Translations under genes and position numbers: made by a program
In this document: positions 33,972 through 42,204 of the stretch, in pieces
Layout: the number at the start of each line of letters is the position of its first letter
How positions within the stretch are numbered: position 1 is the first letter of the stretch
Notes under the pieces: generated by a model
What the model was told of the DNA's origin: nothing
Databases searched by the model: none
The model's input: only the letters and a program-made list of their open reading frames with translations
Source: Pedococcus bigeumensis
Lineage (GTDB): Bacteria; Actinomycetota; Actinomycetes; Actinomycetales; Dermatophilaceae
Reading direction: 5' to 3'
Length of the DNA: 64,000 nt
Assembly: GCF_006438965.1 (NCBI RefSeq)
Contig: NZ_RCZM01000002.1
Coordinates: 186,001-250,000, forward strand

Positions 33972-35312
33972 ATGAGCGAGGTCACCGAGCCCACGAGCGC
34001 ACCCACCAGCCCTGTCGACGAGGTGGTGCGCTTGTGCCGCGACCTGATCCGGATCGACAGCACGAACTACGGCGACGGCAGCGGGCCGGGGGAGCGGGAA
34101 GCCGCCGAGTACGTCGTCGCCCAGCTGCGCGAGGTCGGTCTCGAGCCCACCGTGATCGAGAGCGACCCGGGTCGTACCAGCGTGGTCGTCCGGATCGAGG
34201 GGGCGGACCGGGACCGGTCGGCCCTCTGCATTCACGGCCACCTCGACGTCGTCCCGGCCAATGCCGCCGACTGGCAGGTCGACCCGCTCGCCGCTGAGCT
34301 CAAGGACGGCTGCATCTGGGGTCGCGGCGCCGTCGACATGAAGGACATGGACGCCATGATCCTGGCCAACATCCGCGACCTCGCCCGCCGCGGGGCCAAG
34401 CCGCCGCGCGACATCGTGTTCGCCTTCTTCGCGGACGAGGAGGCCGGCGGCGTCAAGGGCAGCCACTACGTCGTCGACCACCACCCGGAGCTGTTCGACG
34501 GGGTCAGCGAGGCGGTGTCCGAGGTCGGTGGCTACAGCGTCACCGTGCCCACGGCGGGCGGCGACACCCGCGCCTACCTCGTCCAGACCGCGGAGAAAGG
34601 CATCCTCTGGCTGCGCCTCACCGCACACGGTCGGGCCGGCCACGGCTCGGTGCCCAACGACGAGAACGCCCTCGTCCGTCTCGCCGAGGCCATCACCCGC
34701 ATCAACGAGCACAAGTGGCCCCGCGAGTACATCGCCTCCGTCCGCGAGCTGCTCGACGGGCTGTCCGCCCTCACCGGCACGTCCTACTCGGACGAGGACC
34801 TCGACGAGCTCCTCGACCACCTCGGCGGGGCACAGGGATTCGTGCGAGGGACGTTGCAGGACACCGCGAACTTCACCATGGCCGAGGCCGGCTACAAGCA
34901 CAACGTCATCCCGCAGAGTGCCTGCGCCTCGCTCGACTGCCGCTTCCTCCCGGGCCATGACGACGAGCTGCTGGAAACCATCCGCGAGCTCGCCGGAGAG
35001 CACGTCGAGGTCGAGATCGTGCACCGGGACATCGCCCTCGACGCGCCCTTCGAGGGCCCCCTCGTCGAGGCGATGAAGGCGGCCCTCCTCGCCGAGGACC
35101 CGGGCGCCGAGGTGCTGCCCTACTGCCTCTCCGGAGGCACCGACAACAAGGCGTTGAGCACCCTCGGCATCACCGGCTACGGGTTCGCCCCGCTGCAGCT
35201 CCCGGCCGACCTCGACTTCGCACCCATGTTCCACGGGATCGACGAACGGGTGCCGGTGTCCGCCCTCGAGTTCGGGACCAAGGTGCTGCAGCGGTTCATC
35301 GCCACCTGCTGA
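33972..35312 (+). CDS. M20-family metallopeptidase
   Basis: A 446-residue dinuclear zinc hydrolase of the M20 (ArgE/DapE/CPG2) family. Metal and catalytic residues are visible in order: HGHLDVVP (His, then Asp), GRGAVDMKDM (bridging Asp), FADEEAGG (catalytic Glu and metal Glu) and a C-terminal FHGIDERV His. The dimerisation domain begins near LRLTAHGRAGHGS. The substrate could be an acetylated amino acid or dipeptide. The ATG has TAGTCT seven nucleotides upstream and no ribosome site (leaderless). Terminator-like repeats follow at 35324-35355. Confidence 0.92.
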   Translation: MSEVTEPTSAPTSPVDEVVRLCRDLIRIDSTNYGDGSGPGEREAAEYVVAQLREVGLEPTVIESDPGRTSVVVRIEGADRDRSALCIHGHLDVVPANAADWQVDPLAAELKDGCIWGRGAVDMKDMDAMILANIRDLARRGAKPPRDIVFAFFADEEAGGVKGSHYVVDHHPELFDGVSEAVSEVGGYSVTVPTAGGDTRAYLVQTAEKGILWLRLTAHGRAGHGSVPNDENALVRLAEAITRINEHKWPREYIASVRELLDGLSALTGTSYSDEDLDELLDHLGGAQGFVRGTLQDTANFTMAEAGYKHNVIPQSACASLDCRFLPGHDDELLETIRELAGEHVEVEIVHRDIALDAPFEGPLVEAMKAALLAEDPGAEVLPYCLSGGTDNKALSTLGITGYGFAPLQLPADLDFAPMFHGIDERVPVSALEFGTKVLQRFIATC

Positions 35313-35323
35313 CGCGGTGCGGA

Positions 35324-35355
35324 GGTATGCCGCGTGGCTGGCGCCGCGGCATACC
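35324..35355 (+). terminator. 11-bp hairpin of inverted GGTATGCCGCG copies
   Basis: GGTATGCCGCG (35324-35334) and CGCGGCATACC (35345-35355) are exact complements with a 10-base loop, 12 bp after the M20 stop codon, followed by AAGTCTTT. It is one of three intergenic hairpins in the window that include the GTATGCCG octamer. Confidence 0.75.
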
Positions 35356-35441
35356 AAGTCTTTGCCTCGCGGCGCGTAGCCCCGGGGCTCGCCCCGTCGT
35401 TTGACCGGATGAGAGGTCCGATCGCGATGGAGGAGCACCAC

Positions 35442-36185
35442 ATGATGAACCGGTCACAGGCACGGCTGGCCGCACGGCTCGTCATGGCGGGGGTCGCGAC
35501 CGGTCTCGCGTGCCTGTCCTCCACCGGCACAGCAGGGGCAGCGACGCTGCCCGACCCACTGGGCGCCGCGCACAGTGCACCAGCCAGCGGGAGCGACCCA
35601 CTCGGCGGCGCGCTGACCGGCACCACCGCCACCGTGGGCCATTTGCTCGGGGCGACGGCCACCCCGCCGCCGGGTCTGCCCAGCGGTCAGCCGAGCGGGC
35701 TCCCCGCGCTGCCGGCCGCGCCCGGGCAGACGCCTGCGGGCGGATCGCAGGGGGACTCGGGAGCCAGCGCCGACGCGCAGGCGCCGTCGGGCGACAACCT
35801 CGCCGCCGTCGACGCCGCCGTCGCGAACTTCCTGGGAGTCTGCGTGCGGGTGCCTCACGACGTCGTGCCGATCCAGGCGGACATCGTCGTCCTCGACCGG
35901 AACCTGATCACCGAGCTGGTCGATGCCGGGGTGCCCTTGCAGAAACTCGTGGTGCCCTGCCCGAAGGGTGCCGCGGTCGCGCCGCCGACCGGCGGCGTCC
36001 CGGCCGGGCCGGCGGCCTGTGTGCGTCCGACGAGGTCAGGCCTGTCCGCGTCCGCGCTGCCCGCCTCGCTGGCCTTCACCGGCACCGACGTGGCGCCCAC
36101 CCTGCTGTTGGCCGGCGGGTTGCTCGCCCTCGGGCTCGCCTTCCTGCGCAAGGCCCGGATGCTCGTCGAGGTCCGGGAAGACTGA
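35442..36185 (+). CDS. Secreted LAFTG sortase-anchored protein
   Basis: A 247-residue surface protein. The start MMNRSQARLAARL with GGAGGA upstream leads into a signal peptide (MAGVATGLACLSSTGTAGA). The middle is Pro/Gly/Ala/Ser-rich low-complexity sequence with one conserved-looking domain (LAAVDAAVANFLGVCVRVPHD to LQKLVVPCP, two Cys). The C-terminus is a sorting signal: LAFTG, a hydrophobic helix (VAPTLLLAGGLLALGLAF) and a basic tail RKARMLVEV. LAxTG is the motif of class E sortases in high-GC actinobacteria. No sortase gene is in the window. Confidence 0.83.
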   Translation: MMNRSQARLAARLVMAGVATGLACLSSTGTAGAATLPDPLGAAHSAPASGSDPLGGALTGTTATVGHLLGATATPPPGLPSGQPSGLPALPAAPGQTPAGGSQGDSGASADAQAPSGDNLAAVDAAVANFLGVCVRVPHDVVPIQADIVVLDRNLITELVDAGVPLQKLVVPCPKGAAVAPPTGGVPAGPAACVRPTRSGLSASALPASLAFTGTDVAPTLLLAGGLLALGLAFLRKARMLVEVRED

Positions 36186-36245
36186 CCACAGGACGCCTGA
36201 CGGGACATCCGGGGAGTCCGGCGCCGAGCGGGCGGGGCAGTCGCG

Positions 36246-36431
36246 TCAGCCCTGGCGAGGAGCCCGGATGATCTTGCGCCGCAACCAGGTCCGCTGCTGA
36301 CCGCCGAGGTAGATACGGGTCCGGTGCAGCTCCCAATGGCCATACTCGGCATGATCGGTCAACGTCCGGCGGATGTCGGATCGGGAATCTTTTCGCGTGA
36401 AGCTCACCACGCGGTACTCGTACTCAACCAT
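36246..36431 (-). CDS. DUF5703 family protein (61 aa)
   Basis: A 61-residue basic protein (MVEYEYRVVSFTRKDSRSDI start; HAEYGHWELHRTRIYLGGQQ; WLRRKIIRA end) that matches my memory of the actinobacterial DUF5703 family, whose function is unknown. The N-terminal residues have a beta-strand pattern and the end is Arg-rich, which may suit nucleic-acid or membrane contact. It is divergent from the acidic protein gene, only 39 bp apart, so the basic and the acidic protein share a promoter region. Confidence 0.82.
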   Translation of the reverse strand: MVEYEYRVVSFTRKDSRSDIRRTLTDHAEYGHWELHRTRIYLGGQQRTWLRRKIIRAPRQG

Positions 36432-36470
36432 CGTGCGCCATTTTGCCCCAGAACCCGCTACCGTCGGCAC

Positions 36471-36824
36471 ATGACCGCAGACCCGCGTGGCGCGCTGGCC
36501 AACCTCATGACTGCTTTCGAGCGTCACCTCGAGGCATCGGCCTCCAAGCGGGGCGAGGAAGACCCGACGGTGATCGCGGCCTACGACGACCTGGCCGACG
36601 CGTTTGCGGCCTACGACGACGAGCTGCTGCAGGCCTACGGCGAGATGACGCCGCTCGACATCTACGACGGTGACGACGACGAAGATGACGACGACGACGA
36701 TGACGACGATGACGACGACCAGCAGGACGACGGTGACGACCAAGAGCTCGACGACCATCCCGACGAGGACGGCGACGGCAGCGTCTACTCAGGGCTGGCC
36801 GACTCGGACTACGACGAGTCCTGA
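36471..36824 (+). CDS. Small acidic protein with a poly-Asp tract
   Basis: A 117-residue protein. Residues 1-62 form a helical domain (GALANLMTAFERHLEAS and VIAAYDDLADAFAAYDDELL). Residues 65-110 are almost only Asp, Glu, Gln and Gly, including a run of twelve Asp encoded by GAC/GAT repeats (about 36669-36720). The repeat tract may vary in length by slippage. No family is recognised. TACCGT lies six nucleotides before the ATG (leaderless). Its opposite charge to the divergently encoded basic protein is noteworthy, but interaction is a guess. Confidence 0.75.
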   Translation: MTADPRGALANLMTAFERHLEASASKRGEEDPTVIAAYDDLADAFAAYDDELLQAYGEMTPLDIYDGDDDEDDDDDDDDDDDDQQDDGDDQELDDHPDEDGDGSVYSGLADSDYDES

Positions 36825-36872
36825 CTCCTCAGGCCGGAACTGATCCGGCCAGAGCTGCTGAGACCAGAGCGG

Positions 36873-37811
36873 TCAGGCTGAGATCTCGTCCAACGCGGCG
36901 ACGAGCTCGTCGGGCAGCTCGAGGGACTCGCTGGCCAGCGATGTACGCAGCTGGGCAGTGGTGCGGGCGCCGACGACCGGGCTGACCACGCCGGGTCGGT
37001 CCCGCACCCACGCGAGCGCGACCTCGGTGGGGCTCACCTCGAGGCCCTTGGCAGCAATGGCCAGGGCCTCGACGATGCCGGTGCTGCGGTCGTCGAGGTA
37101 GCGCGCCGTGAACCGGGGGAAGTCGCGCGACGCAGCCCGGGAGTCCGTCGGGATCCCGTTGCGGTACTTGCCCGTCAGCACGCCTCGGCCGAGCGGGGAC
37201 CAGGGGAGCAGGCCGAACCCCAGGGCCTGGGCAGCGGCAAGCAGGTCGGGCTCCGCGCTCCGGTTGGTCAACGAGTACTCAACTTCGTTGGCCACCAATG
37301 GAACTCGCGCCTGCTCGAGCAGCGACATCGCCCGGGCAACCTGCCATCCGCTGAAGTTCGAGACCCCGACGTAGCGCGCCCGCCCGGTGTTGACGGCCCA
37401 CTCCAGCGCCGACAGCGTCTCGGTCAGTGGTGCCTCGTCGGACCAGGTGTGGACCAGCCAGAGGTCGACGTGGTCGGTCCCGAGGCGTTCGAGGGAGGTG
37501 TCGAGCTGGCTGAGCAGGCTGTGCCGTGAGGTGTCGACGACACGGTTGCCCGAGCGGCGCGAGATGCCTGACTTGGTGCAGATGACGAGGTCCTCGCGCT
37601 GGACGTCGTCCTCGATGAGGCGGCCGATGATCTCCTCGGAGGCGCCGTCGGAGTACCCGTGAGCCGTGTCGACCAGGTTGCCCCCGGCGTCCAGGAAGGT
37701 GCGCAGCTGTTCGCGGGCGCTTTCCTCGTCGGTGGTCCGGCCCCACGTCATGGTCCCGAGGGCAAGGCGGGACACCGAGAGTCCGGAGGTCCCCATTCGT
37801 CGCTGGCGCAT
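36873..37811 (-). CDS. Aldo/keto reductase
   Basis: A 312-residue NADPH-dependent oxidoreductase of the AKR superfamily, probably the Tas/YajO-like branch. The catalytic tetrad is visible: Asp and Tyr in NLVDTAHGYSDGASEE, Lys in VICTKSGI and His in WLVHTWSDE. The cofactor region GLLPWSPLGRGVLTGK and the C-terminal SPVVGARTTAQL also fit. The ATG at 37811 has TACCGT eight nucleotides upstream. The gene is divergent from the LLM oxidoreductase gene with a 64-bp gap. The physiological carbonyl substrate is unknown. Confidence 0.92.
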   Translation of the reverse strand: MRQRRMGTSGLSVSRLALGTMTWGRTTDEESAREQLRTFLDAGGNLVDTAHGYSDGASEEIIGRLIEDDVQREDLVICTKSGISRRSGNRVVDTSRHSLLSQLDTSLERLGTDHVDLWLVHTWSDEAPLTETLSALEWAVNTGRARYVGVSNFSGWQVARAMSLLEQARVPLVANEVEYSLTNRSAEPDLLAAAQALGFGLLPWSPLGRGVLTGKYRNGIPTDSRAASRDFPRFTARYLDDRSTGIVEALAIAAKGLEVSPTEVALAWVRDRPGVVSPVVGARTTAQLRTSLASESLELPDELVAALDEISA

Positions 37812-37875
37812 GGTTCCGTACGGTAGTCGGCCGTCGCCGCGCTGACGCGTCGCACTCGCCGCTAGCCTCGCTTCC

Positions 37876-38934
37876 ATGGAACTCGGAGTGAACCTCGGCT
37901 ACTTCGGCATGGGCGTGGACCAGGACAACGTGGCGGTCGCGCAGGAGGCCGACCGCCTCGGGTATGCCGTGGCGTGGGCTGCGGAGGCGTACGGGTCGGA
38001 CGTGCCCACGGTGCTGTCGTGGATCGGTGCCCTCACCGAGCGCATCGACCTCGGTGCGGCCGTCATGCAGATCCCCGCGAGGACGCCGGCGATGACCGCG
38101 ATGACCGCAGCCACGCTGGACACCCTGTCCAAGGGCCGGTTCCGGCTGGGTCTGGGCGTCAGCGGCCCGCAGGTCAGCGAGGGGTGGCACGGGGTCCCGT
38201 TCGCGGCTCCACTCGGGCGCACCCGCGAGTACGTCGAGATCGTCCGGATGGCGTTGCGGCGCGAGAGCCTGGCCTATGCCGGGAAGCACTTCACGCTCCC
38301 CGTGCCCGACGGTCCCGGCAAGGCGCTCAAGCTGACCATCCACCCGCCCCGCCCCGACCTGCCGATCTACCTGGCTGCGGTCGGTCCGAAGAACCTCGAG
38401 CTCGCCGGTGAGGTCGCCGACGGGTGGCACGCGATCTTCTTCAGCCCGGAGCACTCGGGCGACCTCGTGCAGTCCGTGGTGACCGGTCGCCGGCGAGCCG
38501 GTCGCGGCACCGAGGACGACCCGCTCGACGGTTTCGACATCGCACCCTCGGTCCCCGTGGTCATCGCAGACGATGTCGAAGCCGCCGCTGACGCGATCCG
38601 CCCCTACGCCGCTCTGTACATCGGCGGGATGGGTTCGCGGGAGAAGAACTTCTACAACCAGCTCGCCGTGCGGATGGGGTTCGGGGACGCCGCAGCCAAG
38701 GTGCAAGACCTCTTCCTCGCCAGGCAGCACCGCGACGCCGCTGCAGCGGTGCCGTTCGAGTTCATCGACGCCACCGCGCTGATCGGCCCCCGCGACCGGA
38801 TCCGGGACCGGCTGGCCCGCTACTCCGAGGTCGGGGTCGGCACGCTGTCGGTCGCGCCCTTCGCCGGCGGCCTCGAGGACCGGTTGCATGTCGTGCGGAC
38901 CATGGCCGAGCTCATGGGGGAGACTGGCCTCTGA
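37876..38934 (+). CDS. LLM-class F420-dependent oxidoreductase
   Basis: A 352-residue luciferase-like (alpha/beta)8-barrel flavin/deazaflavin oxidoreductase. The start MELGVNLGYFGMGVDQDNVA, the motif LDTLSKGRFRLGLGVSGPQVSEGWHG and GPKNLELAGEVADGWH are typical of the mycobacterial and actinobacterial F420 group. The substrate is unknown. TAGCCT lies seven nucleotides before the ATG, so it is probably leaderless. It shares its promoter gap with the aldo/keto reductase. Confidence 0.92.
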   Translation: MELGVNLGYFGMGVDQDNVAVAQEADRLGYAVAWAAEAYGSDVPTVLSWIGALTERIDLGAAVMQIPARTPAMTAMTAATLDTLSKGRFRLGLGVSGPQVSEGWHGVPFAAPLGRTREYVEIVRMALRRESLAYAGKHFTLPVPDGPGKALKLTIHPPRPDLPIYLAAVGPKNLELAGEVADGWHAIFFSPEHSGDLVQSVVTGRRRAGRGTEDDPLDGFDIAPSVPVVIADDVEAAADAIRPYAALYIGGMGSREKNFYNQLAVRMGFGDAAAKVQDLFLARQHRDAAAAVPFEFIDATALIGPRDRIRDRLARYSEVGVGTLSVAPFAGGLEDRLHVVRTMAELMGETGL

Positions 38935-38992
38935 TCTCGGCCATCGCAGTTGTGCCGACGCCCCCATCGTTTCCTACTCTGAAAGCGGACCG

Positions 38993-39850
38993 TTGACCCT
39001 GAGCTATCTCGACGCCCTCATCCTCGGCATCGTGGAAGGGCTGACCGAGTTCCTCCCGGTTTCCTCCACCGGGCACCTGACGATCACCGAGAAGCTGCTC
39101 GGCCTGACGGTCGACGACCCCGGTGTCACGGCCTACACCGCGGTGATCCAGCTCGGGGCGATCTTCGCCACGCTCCTCTACTTCGGCAAGGACATCATCC
39201 GACTGCTGATGGCCTGGGTGTCCGGACTGACGAGCGCAGAGGCCCGGACCCACCACGACTACCAGCTGGCCTGGGCCGTCATCGTGGGGTCGATCCCGGT
39301 GGGCATCGTCGGCTTCGCGGCCAAGGACCTCATCAGCGGAGGTCTGCGCAGCCTGTGGGTCGTCGCCGTCGCCCTGATCGCGTGGAGTGCCGTGATGTGG
39401 CTGGCAGAGAGCCGCCACGCGATGCTCACCGACAAGGGGCAGGAACGCGGCGAGGGCCAGGTCACGCTCAAGGACGGACTGGTCATCGGGCTGGTCCAGT
39501 GCGCGTCACTGGTCCCCGGTGTGTCCCGGTCGGGCGCCACCATCTCGGCAGGGTTGTTCCGCGGTCTCGACCGGCTGACGGCGACCCGGTTGTCCTTCTT
39601 CATGGCCATCCCCGCGCTGACCGCAGCCGGCGTCTTCGAGCTGCTCAGCGAGACCGACCACCTCAAGCTCCTGGGTGTCGGTCCGATCATCGTCGGCATC
39701 ATCGTCTCGTTCGTCGTGGCCTACGCCTCGATCGCCTGGCTGCTGAAGTTCGTGAGCAGCAACAAGATCACGGCGTTCGTCTGGTACCGCGTCGCCCTCG
39801 GTGTCGTGCTGCTCGTCGTCCTCGCCGCGGGATGGATGACCGCCACCTAG
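38993..39850 (+). CDS. uppP: Undecaprenyl-diphosphatase
   Basis: A 285-residue integral membrane phosphatase (BacA/UppP) that recycles the C55 lipid carrier for peptidoglycan synthesis and gives bacitracin resistance. Both active-site motifs are present: ILGIVEGLTEFLPVSSTGHL and VPGVSRSGATIS. The TTG at 38993 is chosen because it puts the first conserved residues (TLSYLDALILG) at the N-terminus; no ATG or GTG gives this. TACTCT occurs 12 nt upstream. The gene is followed 11 bp later by the convergent corA. Confidence 0.94.
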   Translation: MTLSYLDALILGIVEGLTEFLPVSSTGHLTITEKLLGLTVDDPGVTAYTAVIQLGAIFATLLYFGKDIIRLLMAWVSGLTSAEARTHHDYQLAWAVIVGSIPVGIVGFAAKDLISGGLRSLWVVAVALIAWSAVMWLAESRHAMLTDKGQERGEGQVTLKDGLVIGLVQCASLVPGVSRSGATISAGLFRGLDRLTATRLSFFMAIPALTAAGVFELLSETDHLKLLGVGPIIVGIIVSFVVAYASIAWLLKFVSSNKITAFVWYRVALGVVLLVVLAAGWMTAT

Positions 39851-39861
39851 GCCCTGCAGCG

Positions 39862-40842
39862 CTACAGCCAGCCGGACTTCCGGAACGCGCGGTACAGCCC
39901 GAGACACGCGGTCGCCATCACACCCACGACGATGAAGTAGCCGTAGTGCCACTTCAGCTCGGGCATGTTGTCGAAGTTCATCCCGTAGATCCCCGCGATC
40001 ATCGTGGGCACGGCGGCGATCGCGACCCACGCGGAGATCTTCCGCATGTCGCTGTTCTGCTGCACGGTGATCTGGGCGAGGTGGGCGTTGAGGATGTCGG
40101 TGAGCAGGCGGTCGTACGACTCCACGTGGTCGATCACCCGCAGCAGGTGGTCGGCCACGTCACGGAAGAGCAGCCGCACCTCCTTCTGCGGGAGGGGCGA
40201 GCGGGACCCGTCGTGGAGCATCTTCAGCGGCGCTGCCAAGGGGACGGCCGCGCGGCGGAACTCCAGAACCTCGCGCTTGAGCCGGTAGATCGTCGCCGAG
40301 CTGACCCTGTTCGCACCCGTGAAGACCGACGCCTCGATCTCCTCGAGGTCCTTCTGCAGCTCGGCGTCGATGGAGACGTAGTTGTCGACGAGACTGTCCA
40401 TCACCGCGTGCACGACCGCGATGGCCCCGAAGCGCAGGGCGTCGGCATTGCCCTCGAGCGCGTGGCGCACCCCCGCGAGCGGGTTGGCCTCGCCGCGTCG
40501 CACGGTGACGACGAAGCGGTCGCCGACGAAGAGCATCACCTCGCCGGTCTCGACGTCCGAGGTCTCCTCGATGTACCGCAAGGTCTTCATGACGACGAAG
40601 ATCGTGTTGTCGTAGAGCTCCACCTTGGGCCGTTGGTTGCCCTTGACCGCATCCTCGACGGCCAGCGGGTGCAGCTTGAGCTCGTCGTTGACGAGGTCGA
40701 ACTCGGCGTCGGTGGGGTTCTTGAGGCCGATCCAGAGGAACGCGTGCGGGTCGTCGCCGCCGCGCAGCTCTTCGAGGGCGTCACTGAGGTCACCGCACGG
40801 CAGCCGTTGGCCCTGGCGGTAGATGGCTTGGTCGACGATCAC
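39862..40842 (-). CDS. corA: CorA-family magnesium/cobalt transporter
   Basis: A 326-residue transporter. The cytoplasmic domain of about 260 residues has the helical funnel (VHAVMDSLVDNYVSIDAELQ and onwards). Two C-terminal helices flank the selectivity loop YGMNFDNMPEL, the GMN signature of CorA. The C-terminus is short and basic (RAFRKSGWL). It starts with GTG, divergent from the phosphatase gene (58-bp gap). Expected to carry Mg2+, possibly Co2+ or Ni2+. Confidence 0.94.
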   Translation of the reverse strand: MIVDQAIYRQGQRLPCGDLSDALEELRGGDDPHAFLWIGLKNPTDAEFDLVNDELKLHPLAVEDAVKGNQRPKVELYDNTIFVVMKTLRYIEETSDVETGEVMLFVGDRFVVTVRRGEANPLAGVRHALEGNADALRFGAIAVVHAVMDSLVDNYVSIDAELQKDLEEIEASVFTGANRVSSATIYRLKREVLEFRRAAVPLAAPLKMLHDGSRSPLPQKEVRLLFRDVADHLLRVIDHVESYDRLLTDILNAHLAQITVQQNSDMRKISAWVAIAAVPTMIAGIYGMNFDNMPELKWHYGYFIVVGVMATACLGLYRAFRKSGWL

Positions 40843-40900
40843 GGCCCTACTTCACCACGTCCGCGACGGCCCGGCGAGCAGCGCGCCGTAGAGTGCGCTC

Positions 40901-41599
40901 GTGCCCACCGTCCTGCTGGTCCGTCATGGCCACTCCAGCGCCAACGGCGAGGGCATCCTCGCCGGCCGGCTGCCCGGCATACACCTCACCGACCGGGGTC
41001 GGGAGCAGGCTGACCACCTGGCCGACCGGTTCCGTGGCCTCCCCGTCGTGCGGGTGGTGAGCAGCCCGCTCGAACGATGCCTCGAGACGGCGGCCCCGCT
41101 CGTTGCGGCGCTCGGCGTGGAGGTCACCGTCGACGACGACCTCCAGGAGTGCGCCTACGGCGCGTGGACCGGGCGCCCGCTCGGTGAGCTCGCGAAGGAG
41201 CCGTTGTGGGCCACCGTCCAGGACGACCCCGAGACCGCGCGCTTCCCCGACGACGACAGGTATGCCGCGGAGAGCCTTCGCGCGATGAGTGACCGCGTCG
41301 TGGCAGCAGTGCGACGCCACGACGCCGAGGTCAAGGAGTCCTCCGGCGACTCGGCCCTGTGGGTGGCGGTGACCCACGGGGACCTGCTCAAGGCGGTCCT
41401 GGCCGACGCGACGGGTTCGGGCCTCGGTCGGTTCCAGCGCTACACCGCCGACCCCGCGTCGGTCTCGGTGGTCCGGTTCGGTGGGCGGCACACGTTCCTG
41501 CTGACGGCCAACGACGTGACCCCCGACCTGACCCGGTTCCAGCCGAAGCCAGAGGCCCACGTCGCGGGCGACGCAACCGTCGGCGGGGGAGCCGGTTAG
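40901..41599 (+). CDS. Histidine phosphatase (MSMEG_4193-type phosphomutase-like)
   Basis: A 232-residue member of the histidine phosphatase superfamily. The phospho-accepting His is in LVRHGHSSAN, followed by the Arg of SSPLERCLETA, a Glu in QECAYGAWTG and the second His in VAVTHGDLLKAVL. It begins the conserved actinobacterial block phosphatase-DUF3090-SCO1664-mshC. The GTG has TAGAGT six nucleotides upstream (leaderless). The substrate is unknown; some have speculated a link to mycothiol or cofactor metabolism because of the neighbourhood. Confidence 0.9.
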   Translation: MPTVLLVRHGHSSANGEGILAGRLPGIHLTDRGREQADHLADRFRGLPVVRVVSSPLERCLETAAPLVAALGVEVTVDDDLQECAYGAWTGRPLGELAKEPLWATVQDDPETARFPDDDRYAAESLRAMSDRVVAAVRRHDAEVKESSGDSALWVAVTHGDLLKAVLADATGSGLGRFQRYTADPASVSVVRFGGRHTFLLTANDVTPDLTRFQPKPEAHVAGDATVGGGAG

Positions 41600-41608
41600 A
41601 GTTTTGCC

Positions 41609-42148
41609 ATGGGGCTCGTCGAGTTTGATCCACCTGACCGGTTCGTCGCCGGCACCGTCGGTCCTCCGGGACAGCGGACCTTCTTCCTGCAGGCCAGCGA
41701 GGGACGCCGGCTCACCAGCGTCTCGCTCGAGAAGCAGCAGGTGTCAGTCCTGGCCGACCGCATCAACGACCTGCTCGACAGCTACGCCGCGGGGGAGGGC
41801 GCCGACCACGCCGCCGCGGAGGTGGTCGACAACGCCCCGCTGGACACCCCGATCGAGGACGAGTTCCGGGTCACCGCGCTGAGCCTGGCCTGGGACGACA
41901 GTCGCCGGGTCGTCGTCATCGAGTGCCTCGACCGTGACCCCGACGACCCCGAGGCCGGCGTCGACCCCGAGATCCTGACCGAGGAGCCGCGTCAGGTGCG
42001 GGTCGTCCTCTCGCCGTCGCGGGCACGCGCATTCGCGCGACGCGCTCAGTCGGTCGTCTCCGCAGGCCGCCCGCCCTGCCCGTTCTGTGGTGGACCGCTC
42101 GAACCAGAGGGGCACATCTGCCCCCGCGCGAACGGCTACAAGCGCTGA
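41609..42148 (+). CDS. DUF3090 family protein
   Basis: A 179-residue protein of the DUF3090 family, always near mshC-type loci in my knowledge of actinobacteria. The N-terminal beta-rich part (FVAGTVGPPGQRTFFLQASE) is followed by a helical region. The C-terminus carries a zinc-ribbon-like CPFCGGPLEPEGHICPR. No enzymatic role is known. The ATG has TAGAGT six nucleotides upstream, so the gene may also be expressed from its own promoter, nine bases after the phosphatase stop. It is followed, probably with overlap, by the SCO1664-type gene. Confidence 0.9.
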   Translation: MGLVEFDPPDRFVAGTVGPPGQRTFFLQASEGRRLTSVSLEKQQVSVLADRINDLLDSYAAGEGADHAAAEVVDNAPLDTPIEDEFRVTALSLAWDDSRRVVVIECLDRDPDDPEAGVDPEILTEEPRQVRVVLSPSRARAFARRAQSVVSAGRPPCPFCGGPLEPEGHICPRANGYKR

Positions 42149-42204
42149 CCCAGCCAGCAGGTGGCCCGTCGGTCAGCCTCGACCTCCTGACGCGCGCAGA
42201 CCTG

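Noticed and set aside
36669-36720. GAC/GAT tandem repeat as a CRISPR-like or mobile repeat
   Set aside because: It is an in-frame codon repeat for aspartate inside a small acidic protein, without spacers or flanking repeats.
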